This document shows positions 25,608 through 33,950 of a stretch of DNA of 64,000 nt, piece by piece. The position numbers were made by a program, and so were the translations under genes. The notes under the pieces were generated by a model. That model was not told where the DNA came from and made no database searches. It saw nothing but the letters and a program-made list of their open reading frames with translations. Numbering within the stretch: position 1 is the stretch's first letter; each line of letters begins with the position of its first letter. The DNA comes from Buttiauxella gaviniae ATCC 51604 (GTDB lineage Bacteria > Pseudomonadota > Gammaproteobacteria > Enterobacterales > Enterobacteriaceae). Location: positions 124,001 to 188,000 of the forward strand of contig NZ_LXEP01000031.1 in assembly GCF_001654835.1 (NCBI RefSeq). Direction: 5' to 3'.

Positions 25608-25716
25608 GCGAAAGGTGTTACGCCCGCATGATACCTGGAGTGTGAAGTGTGGTAGCTTTTCTTTTGTTAAGGATGCGAGGCATAATCCTTTTCCCGCGGG
25701 TTATCAGGAAAACCAG

Positions 25717-26709
25717 ATGAAGTACCAGCGCATTACATTGCAGGACATTGCCGCCCTTGCGGGGGTGACAAAAATGACCGTCAGCCGTTATTTGCGCACG
25801 CCGGATAAAGTCGCCCCGGAAACTGCCGCCCGAATTGCTGAAGTTATGGCGGAAGTCAATTATATGCCTGACCCTGAAAACAGGGCCTTGGCGAGCAATA
25901 TGCAGCCGCGAATCGGCGTCATTATTCCCTCCTTTAATAACCAGATTTTTGCCGATTTACTGGCAGGTATTGAATCCGTAACAAAGCCGATGGGTTACCA
26001 GACGCTGGTGGTTAATTACGATTACGACCGCGAGCGCGAAGAAGAACAAATTGCCACAGTGCTGGGTTTTAACGTTGCGGGACTTATCCTGACGGAAACC
26101 GTGCATACGCTGCGGACCGAGAAGTATTTAAGTGCTGCCGGAATCCCTGTGGCTGAAGTGATGGACCTGGTATCAGGTAGCGGGCGCATTAACGTCGGCT
26201 TTGATAACTTCCGGGCCGGATTTGATATGACCAATATGCTGATTGCCAGCGGCAAGAAGCGCATTATCTATCTAGGCTCGATGGCCGATGTGCGTGATAT
26301 CAAGCGGTATGAAGGGTATTGCAAAGCCATGGCTGACGCGGGTTTGACTGACGGACGGCTAATGCCAAATAAAGTTTCTTCTGTGAGCGTAGGAACAGGA
26401 ATGATGGCGATGGCGCGCCAGATGTACCCGGAGATGGACGGTATTTTATGTACTAATGACGATCTCGCCGCAGGTGTGTTACAAGAATGCCAGGCTGGCA
26501 ACATTCGTGTGCCGGAACAGATGGGAATAGCTGGTTTTCACGGCCTGGAAATCGGCCAGGTTACGGTTCCAAAACTTGCCAGTGTTGTCACGCCACGCTT
26601 TGAGATAGGGAAAGTCGCCACGGAAATTTTATTGAAGAAAATCAATAAACAACCAACAATTGAACAAGTCGATTTGCACTATCGCTTATCTCTTGGCGGC
26701 ACGCTTTAG
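25717..26709 (+). CDS. IdnR/GntR-like LacI-family regulator
   Basis: A 330-residue LacI/GalR-family regulator. The helix-turn-helix is LQDIAALAGVTKMTVSRYL, as in E. coli IdnR, and the effector domain contains GVIIPSFNNQIFADLLAGIE, LCTNDDLAAG and IAGFHGLEIGQ. A 34-residue in-frame upstream extension is rejected because the ATG at 25717 (MKYQRITLQD) aligns with IdnR and has AGGAAA upstream. It is divergent from idnO and heads the dehydrogenase and MFS genes. GGTAACA-type boxes before the permease gene (22929) and at 26733 are its likely targets. Confidence 0.88.
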   Translation: MKYQRITLQDIAALAGVTKMTVSRYLRTPDKVAPETAARIAEVMAEVNYMPDPENRALASNMQPRIGVIIPSFNNQIFADLLAGIESVTKPMGYQTLVVNYDYDREREEEQIATVLGFNVAGLILTETVHTLRTEKYLSAAGIPVAEVMDLVSGSGRINVGFDNFRAGFDMTNMLIASGKKRIIYLGSMADVRDIKRYEGYCKAMADAGLTDGRLMPNKVSSVSVGTGMMAMARQMYPEMDGILCTNDDLAAGVLQECQAGNIRVPEQMGIAGFHGLEIGQVTVPKLASVVTPRFEIGKVATEILLKKINKQPTIEQVDLHYRLSLGGTL

Positions 26710-26732
26710 TCGCTTAAATGCTGAAGCGATCA

Positions 26733-26746
26733 CGCTAACGGTAACA
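26733..26746 (+). promoter_or_regulatory. GntR/IdnR-type box before the 2-hydroxyacid dehydrogenase gene
   Basis: CGCTAACGGTAACA agrees with TGTTACCGGTAACA at 11 of 14 positions and shares CGGTAACA with the permease boxes, suggesting one regulon. Confidence 0.5.
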
Positions 26747-26853
26747 CGGTTTTCTAACATGGATTGGCGTGACCTACGTCGCAAAACCCTGCGCTTAAAA
26801 AGGCTTTGATGTTAAGCAGAAATATTGACTTAGCTGACTTAACCGGGGGAACC

Positions 26854-27801
26854 ATGTCGCAACCTACCCAACACGTATTACTTATTGCTCCAGTGATGGA
26901 TGCACTTCAGCAGCAACTGGAAACTCATTACACCGTTCATCGCCTTTACCAGCAGTCTGACGCTGCGGCCTGGCTTGCTGATAACGGCGCACAAATTGGT
27001 GCTGTTGTGACGCGGGGGGATATCGGCGTGACTACCGCCGTGCTGGAAAATCTGCCACAGGTCGGTGTGATTGCCATTTTTGGCGTCGGCACTGATGCGG
27101 TGGATCTGGAATATGCCCGCCGTCGCGATATTGCGGTGACCATTACTGCCGGGGCGCTCACTGATGATGTCGCCGACCTGGCTTTCGGTTTGCTGTTGAG
27201 TAGCGCTCGTCAACTTTGCCAGGGTGACCGCTTTGTACGAGAAGGGCGTTGGCACCAGGAAAGCCCTGTATTGGCAACCCAGGTGAGCCGTAAACGTATC
27301 AGCATCTTTGGGATGGGGAATATTGGCCGTGCCATTGCCCGTCGTGCCATCGGCTTTGATATGGAAATTTATTACACCGATCGCGAAATGGATAGCTCAC
27401 TGCCGTATCACTGGTGTGAAGATGTATTAAGTCTTGCCCGCAATAGTGACTTCTTTATTGTCGCGGTATCGGGTGGCAAGGCAAGTCACGGCATTGTGAA
27501 TCGACAAGTATTCGAGGCACTGCCTAAACATGCGTTGGTCATTAATATCGCTCGCGGCAGTATTATCAATGAGCAGGACTTAATTATCGCCTTACAAAAT
27601 GGTGATATTTCCGGTGCTGGGCTGGACGTTTTTGTGAATGAACCTAATGTACCTGCTGAATTAATCTGTATGGAGAATGTGGTATTACAACCGCATGTTG
27701 CCAGCGCCACACATGAAACACGCCAGCTTATGAGTAATATCGTATTTGAAAACGTTGAGGCTTATTTCAATCATAAGGTTCTGCCGCACCGTATTAATTA
27801 A
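26854..27801 (+). CDS. D-isomer-specific 2-hydroxyacid dehydrogenase
   Basis: A 315-residue NAD(P)-dependent dehydrogenase of the D-2-hydroxyacid family. Cofactor motif FGMGNIGRAIARRAIGF; catalytic Arg in INIARGSIINE, Glu in LDVFVNEPNVP, His in LQPHVASATHE. Family members reduce 2-ketogluconate, glyoxylate or hydroxypyruvate; together with the adjacent MFS transporter and idnO, reduction of 2-ketogluconate to gluconate is the most likely job. The ATG at 26854 follows GGGGGA and is preferred over an upstream in-frame start. It is 56 bases from the MFS gene, probably one operon. Confidence 0.88.
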   Translation: MSQPTQHVLLIAPVMDALQQQLETHYTVHRLYQQSDAAAWLADNGAQIGAVVTRGDIGVTTAVLENLPQVGVIAIFGVGTDAVDLEYARRRDIAVTITAGALTDDVADLAFGLLLSSARQLCQGDRFVREGRWHQESPVLATQVSRKRISIFGMGNIGRAIARRAIGFDMEIYYTDREMDSSLPYHWCEDVLSLARNSDFFIVAVSGGKASHGIVNRQVFEALPKHALVINIARGSIINEQDLIIALQNGDISGAGLDVFVNEPNVPAELICMENVVLQPHVASATHETRQLMSNIVFENVEAYFNHKVLPHRIN

Positions 27802-27857
27802 TTCCCGGAGCCCTTTATTAAAAAGGGCAATGACTTTTATTGTCACGGATAAATACC

Positions 27858-29171
27858 ATGGAAAAGAAAATCCCCGGCACTCGCTGGTGGCGCGTGGTCG
27901 CGCCTATTTTAATCGCCTGTATTATTTCTTTTATGGATAGGGTGAATATTAGTTTCGCACTTCCCGGTGGAATGGAGGCTGATTTAGGTATAACCAGCCA
28001 AATGGCAGGTCTCACCAGCGGGATATTTTTCATAGGTTATCTTTTCTTGCAGATCCCCGGTGGGCGTGCGGCAGTGAACGGTAGTGGTAAACGGTTTATC
28101 GCCTGGTCGCTGGTGGCTTGGGCTATCGTTTCTGTCGCCACAGGTTTTGTCACCAACCACTATCAGGTCTTAGTTCTACGGTTTGTGCTTGGTGTCGCCG
28201 AGGGGGGGATGCTGCCCGTCGTGCTGACGATGATCAGCAACTGGTTCCCGGACCGTGAGATTGGGCGGGCTAATGCTTTTGTCATGATGTTCGCGCCCAT
28301 CGGCGGAATGGTAACAGCGCCAATCTCGGGTGCGATTATTCAGAGTCTGGACTGGCGCTGGCTGTTTATCATCGAAGGCCTGCTGTCGATTGTGGTGTTG
28401 GCTGTATGGTGGTGGCTGATTAGTGATCGCCCGCAGGAAGCTCGCTGGTTGCCTGCTGCAGAGCGTGAATACCTGCTGGCGGAATTTGAACGCGACCGTC
28501 AGGCGCGAAGCCTGAAGCAGCCGGTAAGTAATGCACCGTTGCGCGACGTATTTCGTAACAGCAGTCTAATGAAGCTGGTGGCACTTAACTTTTTCTACCA
28601 AACCGGTGATTACGGCTACACGCTGTGGCTGCCGACCATCCTCAAAAATCTTACCGGCGCGAATATGGCGGGTGTTGGGCTGTTGGCTATAGTGCCGTTT
28701 GTCGCGACGATTATCGGTATCTATGTCATTTCAATGCTGAGCGATAAAACAGGTAAACGCCGACTGTGGGTGATGATTTCACTGTTGTGCTTTGCCGCGG
28801 CGTTGCTGGCATCGGTAGTTTTACGTCATAACATTATTGCGGCCTACATTGCTTTAGTGGTGTGCGGGTTCTTCCTGAAGGCTGCAACCAGTCCGTTCTG
28901 GTCGATTCCGGGTCGAATTGCATCTCCAGAAGTTGCCGGCGGGGCACGTGGTGTAATTAACGGTTTAGGTAACCTGGGGGGCTTCTGCGGCCCATGGTTG
29001 GTGGGGATGATGATTTATCTCTACGGGCAGAACATGGCAGTCTGCGCCCTGGCTGGTTCGTTGGTGATTGCTGCACTGATAACCCTGACGTTACCAAAGA
29101 ACTGCGATCTGACTCCAGATAATGGAAAGCCAGTCGCAGATGAGTCGGCTAAACAACCACACGTTGCTTAA
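27858..29171 (+). CDS. MFS transporter, anion:cation symporter family
   Basis: A 437-residue, 12-TM member of the ACS subfamily, which carries organic anions such as hexuronates, tartrate and ketogluconate. The TM1 signature IISFMDRVNISFALPGGMEA is typical, as are the loop GSGKRFIAWSLV and SDRPQEARWL at the central loop. The ATG at 27858 is chosen over an in-frame TTG at 27840. It follows the dehydrogenase gene, so it probably imports the substrate of that enzyme, likely a keto-sugar acid. Confidence 0.88.
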   Translation: MEKKIPGTRWWRVVAPILIACIISFMDRVNISFALPGGMEADLGITSQMAGLTSGIFFIGYLFLQIPGGRAAVNGSGKRFIAWSLVAWAIVSVATGFVTNHYQVLVLRFVLGVAEGGMLPVVLTMISNWFPDREIGRANAFVMMFAPIGGMVTAPISGAIIQSLDWRWLFIIEGLLSIVVLAVWWWLISDRPQEARWLPAAEREYLLAEFERDRQARSLKQPVSNAPLRDVFRNSSLMKLVALNFFYQTGDYGYTLWLPTILKNLTGANMAGVGLLAIVPFVATIIGIYVISMLSDKTGKRRLWVMISLLCFAAALLASVVLRHNIIAAYIALVVCGFFLKAATSPFWSIPGRIASPEVAGGARGVINGLGNLGGFCGPWLVGMMIYLYGQNMAVCALAGSLVIAALITLTLPKNCDLTPDNGKPVADESAKQPHVA

Positions 29172-29174
29172 CCG

Positions 29175-29981
29175 TCAGTAACCCACAGCATCCAGGCGGA
29201 ACTGCTTCGCGCAGTTGCCTGGATTTCTTTGTGTGGCAAACGAGCTTTCATTAAGCGGGCTATTAATTTTTGCCGCTGTCAGCGAGATTTGCATTTCCGT
29301 CAGGTATGCAGGGTTACCGTTACAGGTCAGTTTTACCGCCTTCACCGCATCATTACCCCAGCTCTTTTCCAACGCTTTATTGAACGCTTTTCGCGTGACG
29401 ACTTTGCCGTAGTTTGTTGCCAAAAAATCACCGAAAGCGCTTTGTTTGAATTCATTGTTCAGGCGAACCATGGTGCCGAAATAGGCATTGGGGTTAAAAC
29501 CAAAACACGCGCCATGTTTTGCGAACTCATAGCGTTCAAGGCACGACTGACCTCCAGCCCCTGGCATGACGCCCGCAAGTTTGCTGGCGATATCTGTTGA
29601 TAGCGCAGGTGCTGGCGCCTGGCATTTTTGCGAACCGCGAGCTTCGGCCATGTTCGGCACCGGGCGGGTTGAACAGCCGTAGCGCATCCACCGTTTTTCA
29701 TCCACGCCTCGCGCCGCAACTGATTTTGGCAAACCAGGCCACAGGCCGTGCACGGTTAAGAAAGTGCGCTTGTCATTTTGCTCTTGCTGCGTTTTACATT
29801 CGGCAGGTTCGTTGCGGTTACGCTCATGCATGCTCTGGCAAAAACCGGTTTGCCAGGACAGAGCCAACACGTAACGGTCGAAATCGGCATACTGTTTGGC
29901 GGTGAGTTCTTCCGCTTGTGACAGATGGCTGGTGGCCAGTAGGGAAGTCAGGATTAGCGTGTTTTGCCACATTAATTTCAT
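29175..29981 (-). CDS. rna: Periplasmic ribonuclease I
   Basis: A 268-residue RNase T2-family enzyme that degrades RNA in the periplasm. The N-terminal signal peptide (MKLMWQNTLILTSLLATSHLSQA) should cleave before EELTAK. Catalytic segments CAS1 (FLTVHGLWPGLPK) and CAS2 (RYEFAKHGACFGF) keep both His residues and the disulfide cysteines. An in-frame extension of ten residues upstream is rejected since MKLMW gives the E. coli length exactly. It converges with the MFS gene with only three bases between the stops. Confidence 0.95.
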   Translation of the reverse strand: MKLMWQNTLILTSLLATSHLSQAEELTAKQYADFDRYVLALSWQTGFCQSMHERNRNEPAECKTQQEQNDKRTFLTVHGLWPGLPKSVAARGVDEKRWMRYGCSTRPVPNMAEARGSQKCQAPAPALSTDIASKLAGVMPGAGGQSCLERYEFAKHGACFGFNPNAYFGTMVRLNNEFKQSAFGDFLATNYGKVVTRKAFNKALEKSWGNDAVKAVKLTCNGNPAYLTEMQISLTAAKINSPLNESSFATQRNPGNCAKQFRLDAVGY

Positions 29982-30024
29982 CGTTTTCTCGCTCGGGCTT
30001 CCAGAAGTCACTTTATTTAAACAT

Positions 30025-30050
30025 AAAAAAAGCGCCTCAATGAGGCGCTT
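30025..30050 (-). terminator. Terminator of dcuC
   Basis: AAGCGCCTCA and TGAGGCGCTT form a 10-bp stem followed by seven T's on the minus strand, 17 bases after the dcuC stop. Confidence 0.9.
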
Positions 30051-30066
30051 ATTGCAAAGCTAAAGA

Positions 30067-31443
30067 TTAAGGCAGAATAGCTGCAGACGGCACCAGAATT
30101 TCGGTGGCAATAATCACGACAATCAGACCAACAGCAACGGGTACTGACGTACGTTTTACCACTTCGAATGGAGAGATTTTTGCCATACCCGCAACCGCAA
30201 CAACCACACCGGAAACCGGAGAAATGGTGCGTCCAAGGTTAGAGGCTTGCAGCATCGGAATCGCCAGGTATGCAGGGTTGATACCAGATGAGTGAGCCAG
30301 TTTAGGGATCATCTCAACAAAGGCATAGAACGGTGCGTTACCGGAGCCGGTAGTCATTGCTGCCAGCATGGTGAGTACGACCAGCACCAGCATCAGAATG
30401 ATACTTGCTGAACCGAACGAGGTAGCAATTGAGATTAGGCTCTGGATAAAGCCGATAGTGCTAAGGCCTTGTGCAAATACACCCGCAGCAACTAACAGCA
30501 TAACCACGTTTGCGAAGGCATCAGCCATCCCGCGATAGCAGACTTCAAGGCCGGAGAAAACGGTTTGTGCTTTGAAGCTGCGGAAGAATTCAATCACCGC
30601 GGCAATCAGAATACAGATCACCAAAATAGAGATGATATGCAGCTGTGGACCCCATTTTCCGTCGAAAATCAGCACGCCGATAATTGGTGTAAACGGCAGG
30701 ATTGCATAGAAAGAAGGTGCAGTAGTCTGGATTTCGCTGACATCGAGCATTTCGTGGCTGACATTTTCTTTTTTATCCAGGTAGCGCTGCCAGAAGAAGT
30801 GGGCAATCGCCATGGCAATAATGGCAGCGATAGAAATTGGCACGGTGGTTTTAAAGGCAAAATCAACCAATGACATTTCTGCAGCTTTTGCCGCCAGCAC
30901 TACGTCGCCAGAAGTTGGAGACAGGATGATTGCCGCAGGAGAAGCACAAATTGCTGCTGCCGCACCACGACTAATCCCCACGTTCACCATAACCGGGAAC
31001 AATGTTGCCATCAGCAACACACCCAGGCCGGTTGCAGATGAAACCGCCAGTGACATAAGACAAGCCACGAAATAAGCGGCGATCATCAGAATATAGGGTG
31101 AGTTGATTAATTTCAGCGGCTTAGATGCAAGCTTAACCACCATGTCGTTGGCGCCGATATGTGTCATATAAGCTGCAAAACCGCACAGCATCATGATCAT
31201 CATGCCGAGATCGCCACCGCGGCTCATCAGCAGGATTTTGACATATTCAACAATATCGGTTGCGGTATACCCGGTGCTTTCGGCATTGCCAGGTAAAACC
31301 TTGTGGCCCATCAGGGCACTTATAATCAGTAATGTTAAACCACCGACGAATAATACGCCGGTCGCGGAGTAGCCTTTGATGATGTAGCGAGCTACACCGA
31401 CAATAACCACAACCCCAATAAGTAATTCAAGAGTAGTTAGCAT
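30067..31443 (-). CDS. dcuC: Anaerobic C4-dicarboxylate transporter DcuC
   Basis: A 458-residue, about 12-TM inner-membrane carrier for anaerobic C4-dicarboxylate exchange and succinate efflux. It is nearly identical to E. coli DcuC over its length, e.g. SRGGDLGMMIMMLCGFAAYM, SSATGLGVLLMATLFPVM, TTGSGNAPFYAFVEMIPKL and NLGRTISPVSGVVVAVAG. The C-terminus is a few residues shorter than in E. coli. AGGGGA precedes the ATG. The upstream spacer is AT-rich as expected for an FNR-type promoter, but I could not find a good FNR box. Confidence 0.95.
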   Translation of the reverse strand: MLTTLELLIGVVVIVGVARYIIKGYSATGVLFVGGLTLLIISALMGHKVLPGNAESTGYTATDIVEYVKILLMSRGGDLGMMIMMLCGFAAYMTHIGANDMVVKLASKPLKLINSPYILMIAAYFVACLMSLAVSSATGLGVLLMATLFPVMVNVGISRGAAAAICASPAAIILSPTSGDVVLAAKAAEMSLVDFAFKTTVPISIAAIIAMAIAHFFWQRYLDKKENVSHEMLDVSEIQTTAPSFYAILPFTPIIGVLIFDGKWGPQLHIISILVICILIAAVIEFFRSFKAQTVFSGLEVCYRGMADAFANVVMLLVAAGVFAQGLSTIGFIQSLISIATSFGSASIILMLVLVVLTMLAAMTTGSGNAPFYAFVEMIPKLAHSSGINPAYLAIPMLQASNLGRTISPVSGVVVAVAGMAKISPFEVVKRTSVPVAVGLIVVIIATEILVPSAAILP

Positions 31444-31858
31444 TTGAGTCCCCTGTCGCGTTCGGCATCTTTACCCATTGAAGCGGGTGAGTAGTACCTG
31501 AACGCAACGCCATGCCAGAAAATAAAAAAATAAGACGCTTTGCAGTCGTCGGCGAAAACGGTGCCAATCTGCCTGAATCGTTCGAGCAGATTTCTGATGA
31601 GCATCAAATTTAGTAAGCTTCGTTCTGCTGCTATGACACTTTTGTCGGCAGCCTTGCAATTATGACATTTACTTATTGATTAGCGGTATATATTTATATC
31701 GTTTATTGCTCTGTTAATAATCACATGAGGATTATTTAATTAAAATTATATTACATAATTGTTAATTACCCATCTAAATGTAAAACAACCAAAAATCTCT
31801 TTAAAATAAAAAGGTCTAATGCTTATACTGCCGCCTCGTATATTTTGGGGTAATCAAG
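31444..31858. other. Divergent dcuC / copper-efflux control region
   Basis: 415 bases, AT-rich in the middle, without a credible ORF. It holds a CusR-like inverted repeat (31634-31647) and a TTATACT -10-like hexamer near 31823 for the cus genes. Confidence 0.5.
31634..31647. promoter_or_regulatory. CusR-box-like inverted repeat
   Basis: TGACAC-TT-TTGTCG agrees with the TGACAA-N2-TTGTCA core of the CusR box at 10 of 12 positions. It lies 211 bases before the first cus-cluster gene, rather far, so the assignment is tentative. Confidence 0.35.
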
Positions 31859-32269
31859 TTGCAATCCACTTTCTGGTCGACAAGCCGTTTACGCTTCCTC
31901 AGAAAGCATCTTTTGATGCTGCTGTTGGCGTTTGGCTGGCTGTTTGTCAACAGCCAGGTCGCAGTGGCATCGCATGACTGCCCGGTAGAAATTAGTGCGC
32001 CATCCCTTTCCGTTCAGCATAGCGAGCATATGCTGATGAAAAACCATTGGGATATGGTGAAAGCGAAGGGAACGCTGTGTGATAAACACTGCATTCCGGA
32101 CGTGATGCAAAAAGATAACGGCTACAGTGCTTTGGCCGCATTACCGGTCACCGACACTCTGGCCTTAGTGATCCCCGAATGTACCGAAACGGTTACCTCG
32201 GTTGCCTTATTAACCCCGCCTGCAACTGGCCCTCCGGCCACAATACGGTTTTGTCGTTTTAGAGAATAA
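31859..32269 (+). CDS. Small exported Cys/His/Met-containing protein of the copper-efflux cluster
   Basis: A 136-residue protein with a signal-peptide-like N-terminus (basic RLRFLRKH, hydrophobic LLMLLLAFGWLFV, then VAVASHD). The mature part is rich in potential metal ligands: SHDC, HSEHMLMKNHWDM and CDKHC, plus two later Cys. The in-frame start is TTG at 31859; the only nearby ATG (31916) would remove the basic n-region, so TTG is preferred despite a modest ribosome site. It opens the cus cluster 65 bases before cusF. I do not recognise it; periplasmic copper or silver binding is inferred from composition and context. Confidence 0.65.
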   Translation: MQSTFWSTSRLRFLRKHLLMLLLAFGWLFVNSQVAVASHDCPVEISAPSLSVQHSEHMLMKNHWDMVKAKGTLCDKHCIPDVMQKDNGYSALAALPVTDTLALVIPECTETVTSVALLTPPATGPPATIRFCRFRE

Positions 32270-32334
32270 CTCCAGCACTGTCTTGGTTCATCCCTTACGG
32301 ATTTCATCCTTTGACTTTAGTTCTGGAGATTTTT

Positions 32335-32682
32335 ATGTCTGCTATTTCTGCACGTTTCTTCACAGCCGTTGCGCTGTCTGTATCTACTTTCTTTACCGTG
32401 GCTCACGCCACTTCTCACGATATGAATCATGAAATGTCGATGGCTCAGCCAATGGCCGCTGAGGTTTATCACGGCCATGGTGTGGTAAAGAAAGTCACCA
32501 ACGATTCCATTTCCATCGCCCATCAACCTATCGCGGCCCTTAACTGGCCAGCAATGACCATGACATTCAGCTTGCCTGAAGCGGGAGCATTGCCGGTGGT
32601 GAAAGCTGGTGAAACGGTTGACTTCACCTTCAGCCAGCAGTCTGAAGGCTACAAAATCGCTTCGGTTACCCCGACTAAGTAA
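32335..32682 (+). CDS. cusF: Periplasmic copper/silver chaperone CusF
   Basis: A 115-residue exported metallochaperone that hands Cu(I)/Ag(I) to CusB. A signal peptide ends at VAHA; a Met/His-rich linker (HDMNHEMSMAQPM) precedes the OB-fold. The metal site is visible as His in ISIAHQPIAAL, Trp in NWPAM, and the two Met of MTMTF, the His-Trp-Met-Met set of CusF. GGAG lies eight bases before the ATG at 32335. A second CusF-like domain is fused to the C-terminus of CusB downstream. Confidence 0.95.
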   Translation: MSAISARFFTAVALSVSTFFTVAHATSHDMNHEMSMAQPMAAEVYHGHGVVKKVTNDSISIAHQPIAALNWPAMTMTFSLPEAGALPVVKAGETVDFTFSQQSEGYKIASVTPTK

Positions 32683-32693
32683 CTGAGGTCATC

Positions 32694-33950
32694 ATGAAAC
32701 AACATTCCCTGAGCTTGTGGCTCGGCGGGGTGCTGTTTGCTGTGTCTGTCTCTGCCGCAAATGCGGCAGAGTTCAGCCTGCAACAGACCCTGTTCGCTGC
32801 TGAAAATTATTCCGCTGAACTGTCCGCTAACCGAAATCAGAGCGATGCGCTGAGTTCAATGGCTGATTCCGCACGCCAGCTACCTGACCCTAAATTGAAA
32901 TTTGGCATTGAAAATGTCCCGGTGCAGGGCAGCAATAGCCATCGATTTACTCGTGAAGGCATGACCATGCAACGCATTAGCGTCATGCAGGAGTATGTCA
33001 GCGAGGATAAACGCGACCGTAAAGCCGAAACTATTTTGGCTCAATCCGCCAGCAGCGCAGCCAAAGCCGAAGTGATTCGGACGACATTACAAAAAACGAC
33101 TGCTCAGGCCTGGCTTGATCTGGCGTTATCGCAAAAAGTGCTTACAACGGCGCAAAAACTGGTGGGCGAAACCGAGCGCCAGGTGGGTGTGCAAAAAGCG
33201 ACAGTCGCTAGCGGTAGTTCACCGGCTTCAAGCGTTGTGGATATTCGCATGACGCTCTTAGTGATGGAGGACAAAGTCACGCTCGCGCAGCGTGATGTAG
33301 CTCTGGCCCAGACGCGCTTACTGCAATTGACGGGTAAACAGATTGATAAAACTAGCGGTACGTTGCCGCGTTATCAGCGTTTGCCTGCAGATCCGGCATT
33401 ACTGGAACAAAATGTCGGGCAGCACCCGGAAGTGATTGAGGCGGCACGCGAGGCCGATGTTGCCAAAGCTCGTTCGGCACAGTCAGCGGTGGCGGCGGAA
33501 CCGAACGTCGGTGTTGAGGTTTTTTATGCTCATCGTGCGGATGATTACGATGACATGGCTGGCGTGATGTTTACCGTCGATTTACCCATGTTTAAACCGC
33601 AGCGCCAGGATAAAGACTTGGCGGCAGATGTGTCTCGTTCCATGGAAGCGAGCGACCAATTGACGTTAGCAAACCGCGCGCGCGTAGCACTGGTGCGCAC
33701 ACTGGTTGCGCAGTATCAGGCAGCTCAAACGCTTTGGCTGCGCCAGCAAGATGAAATTTTACCTCTTCAACGCCAGCGCCTCTCGCTGGTTGAAGCGCAA
33801 TACCGCTCTGGGCAATCGACCCTCTCCGACTTACTCAATGCTCGCCGTACTTTGCTTGATACCGAACTGACCACGCATAGTGCAGAAAAAAATGTGGCTG
33901 AAACCTGGGCCGCCATTCGCTATCTGACGCCACAGGAAAACAACCAGTAA
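32694..33950 (+). CDS. TolC-family outer-membrane channel of the Cus system
   Basis: A 418-residue outer-membrane efflux protein with two TolC-type repeats; heptad-rich helices run through 40-190 and 240-400. The N-terminus is a normal signal peptide (cleavage after ANA), not the lipoprotein type of E. coli CusC, and the protein is about 40 residues shorter, so it is a distant analogue. Metal-adapted relatives often carry the RREGMT-like motif, seen here as TREGMTMQRISVMQEY. Its stop overlaps the cusB start by one base (TAATG), so translation is coupled. Confidence 0.88.
   Translation: MKQHSLSLWLGGVLFAVSVSAANAAEFSLQQTLFAAENYSAELSANRNQSDALSSMADSARQLPDPKLKFGIENVPVQGSNSHRFTREGMTMQRISVMQEYVSEDKRDRKAETILAQSASSAAKAEVIRTTLQKTTAQAWLDLALSQKVLTTAQKLVGETERQVGVQKATVASGSSPASSVVDIRMTLLVMEDKVTLAQRDVALAQTRLLQLTGKQIDKTSGTLPRYQRLPADPALLEQNVGQHPEVIEAAREADVAKARSAQSAVAAEPNVGVEVFYAHRADDYDDMAGVMFTVDLPMFKPQRQDKDLAADVSRSMEASDQLTLANRARVALVRTLVAQYQAAQTLWLRQQDEILPLQRQRLSLVEAQYRSGQSTLSDLLNARRTLLDTELTTHSAEKNVAETWAAIRYLTPQENNQ

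Noticed and set aside
27810-27829. GCCCTTT/AAAGGGC hairpin between the dehydrogenase and MFS genes as a terminator
   Set aside because: Short AT-rich loop and no T tract; the two genes are probably one operon.
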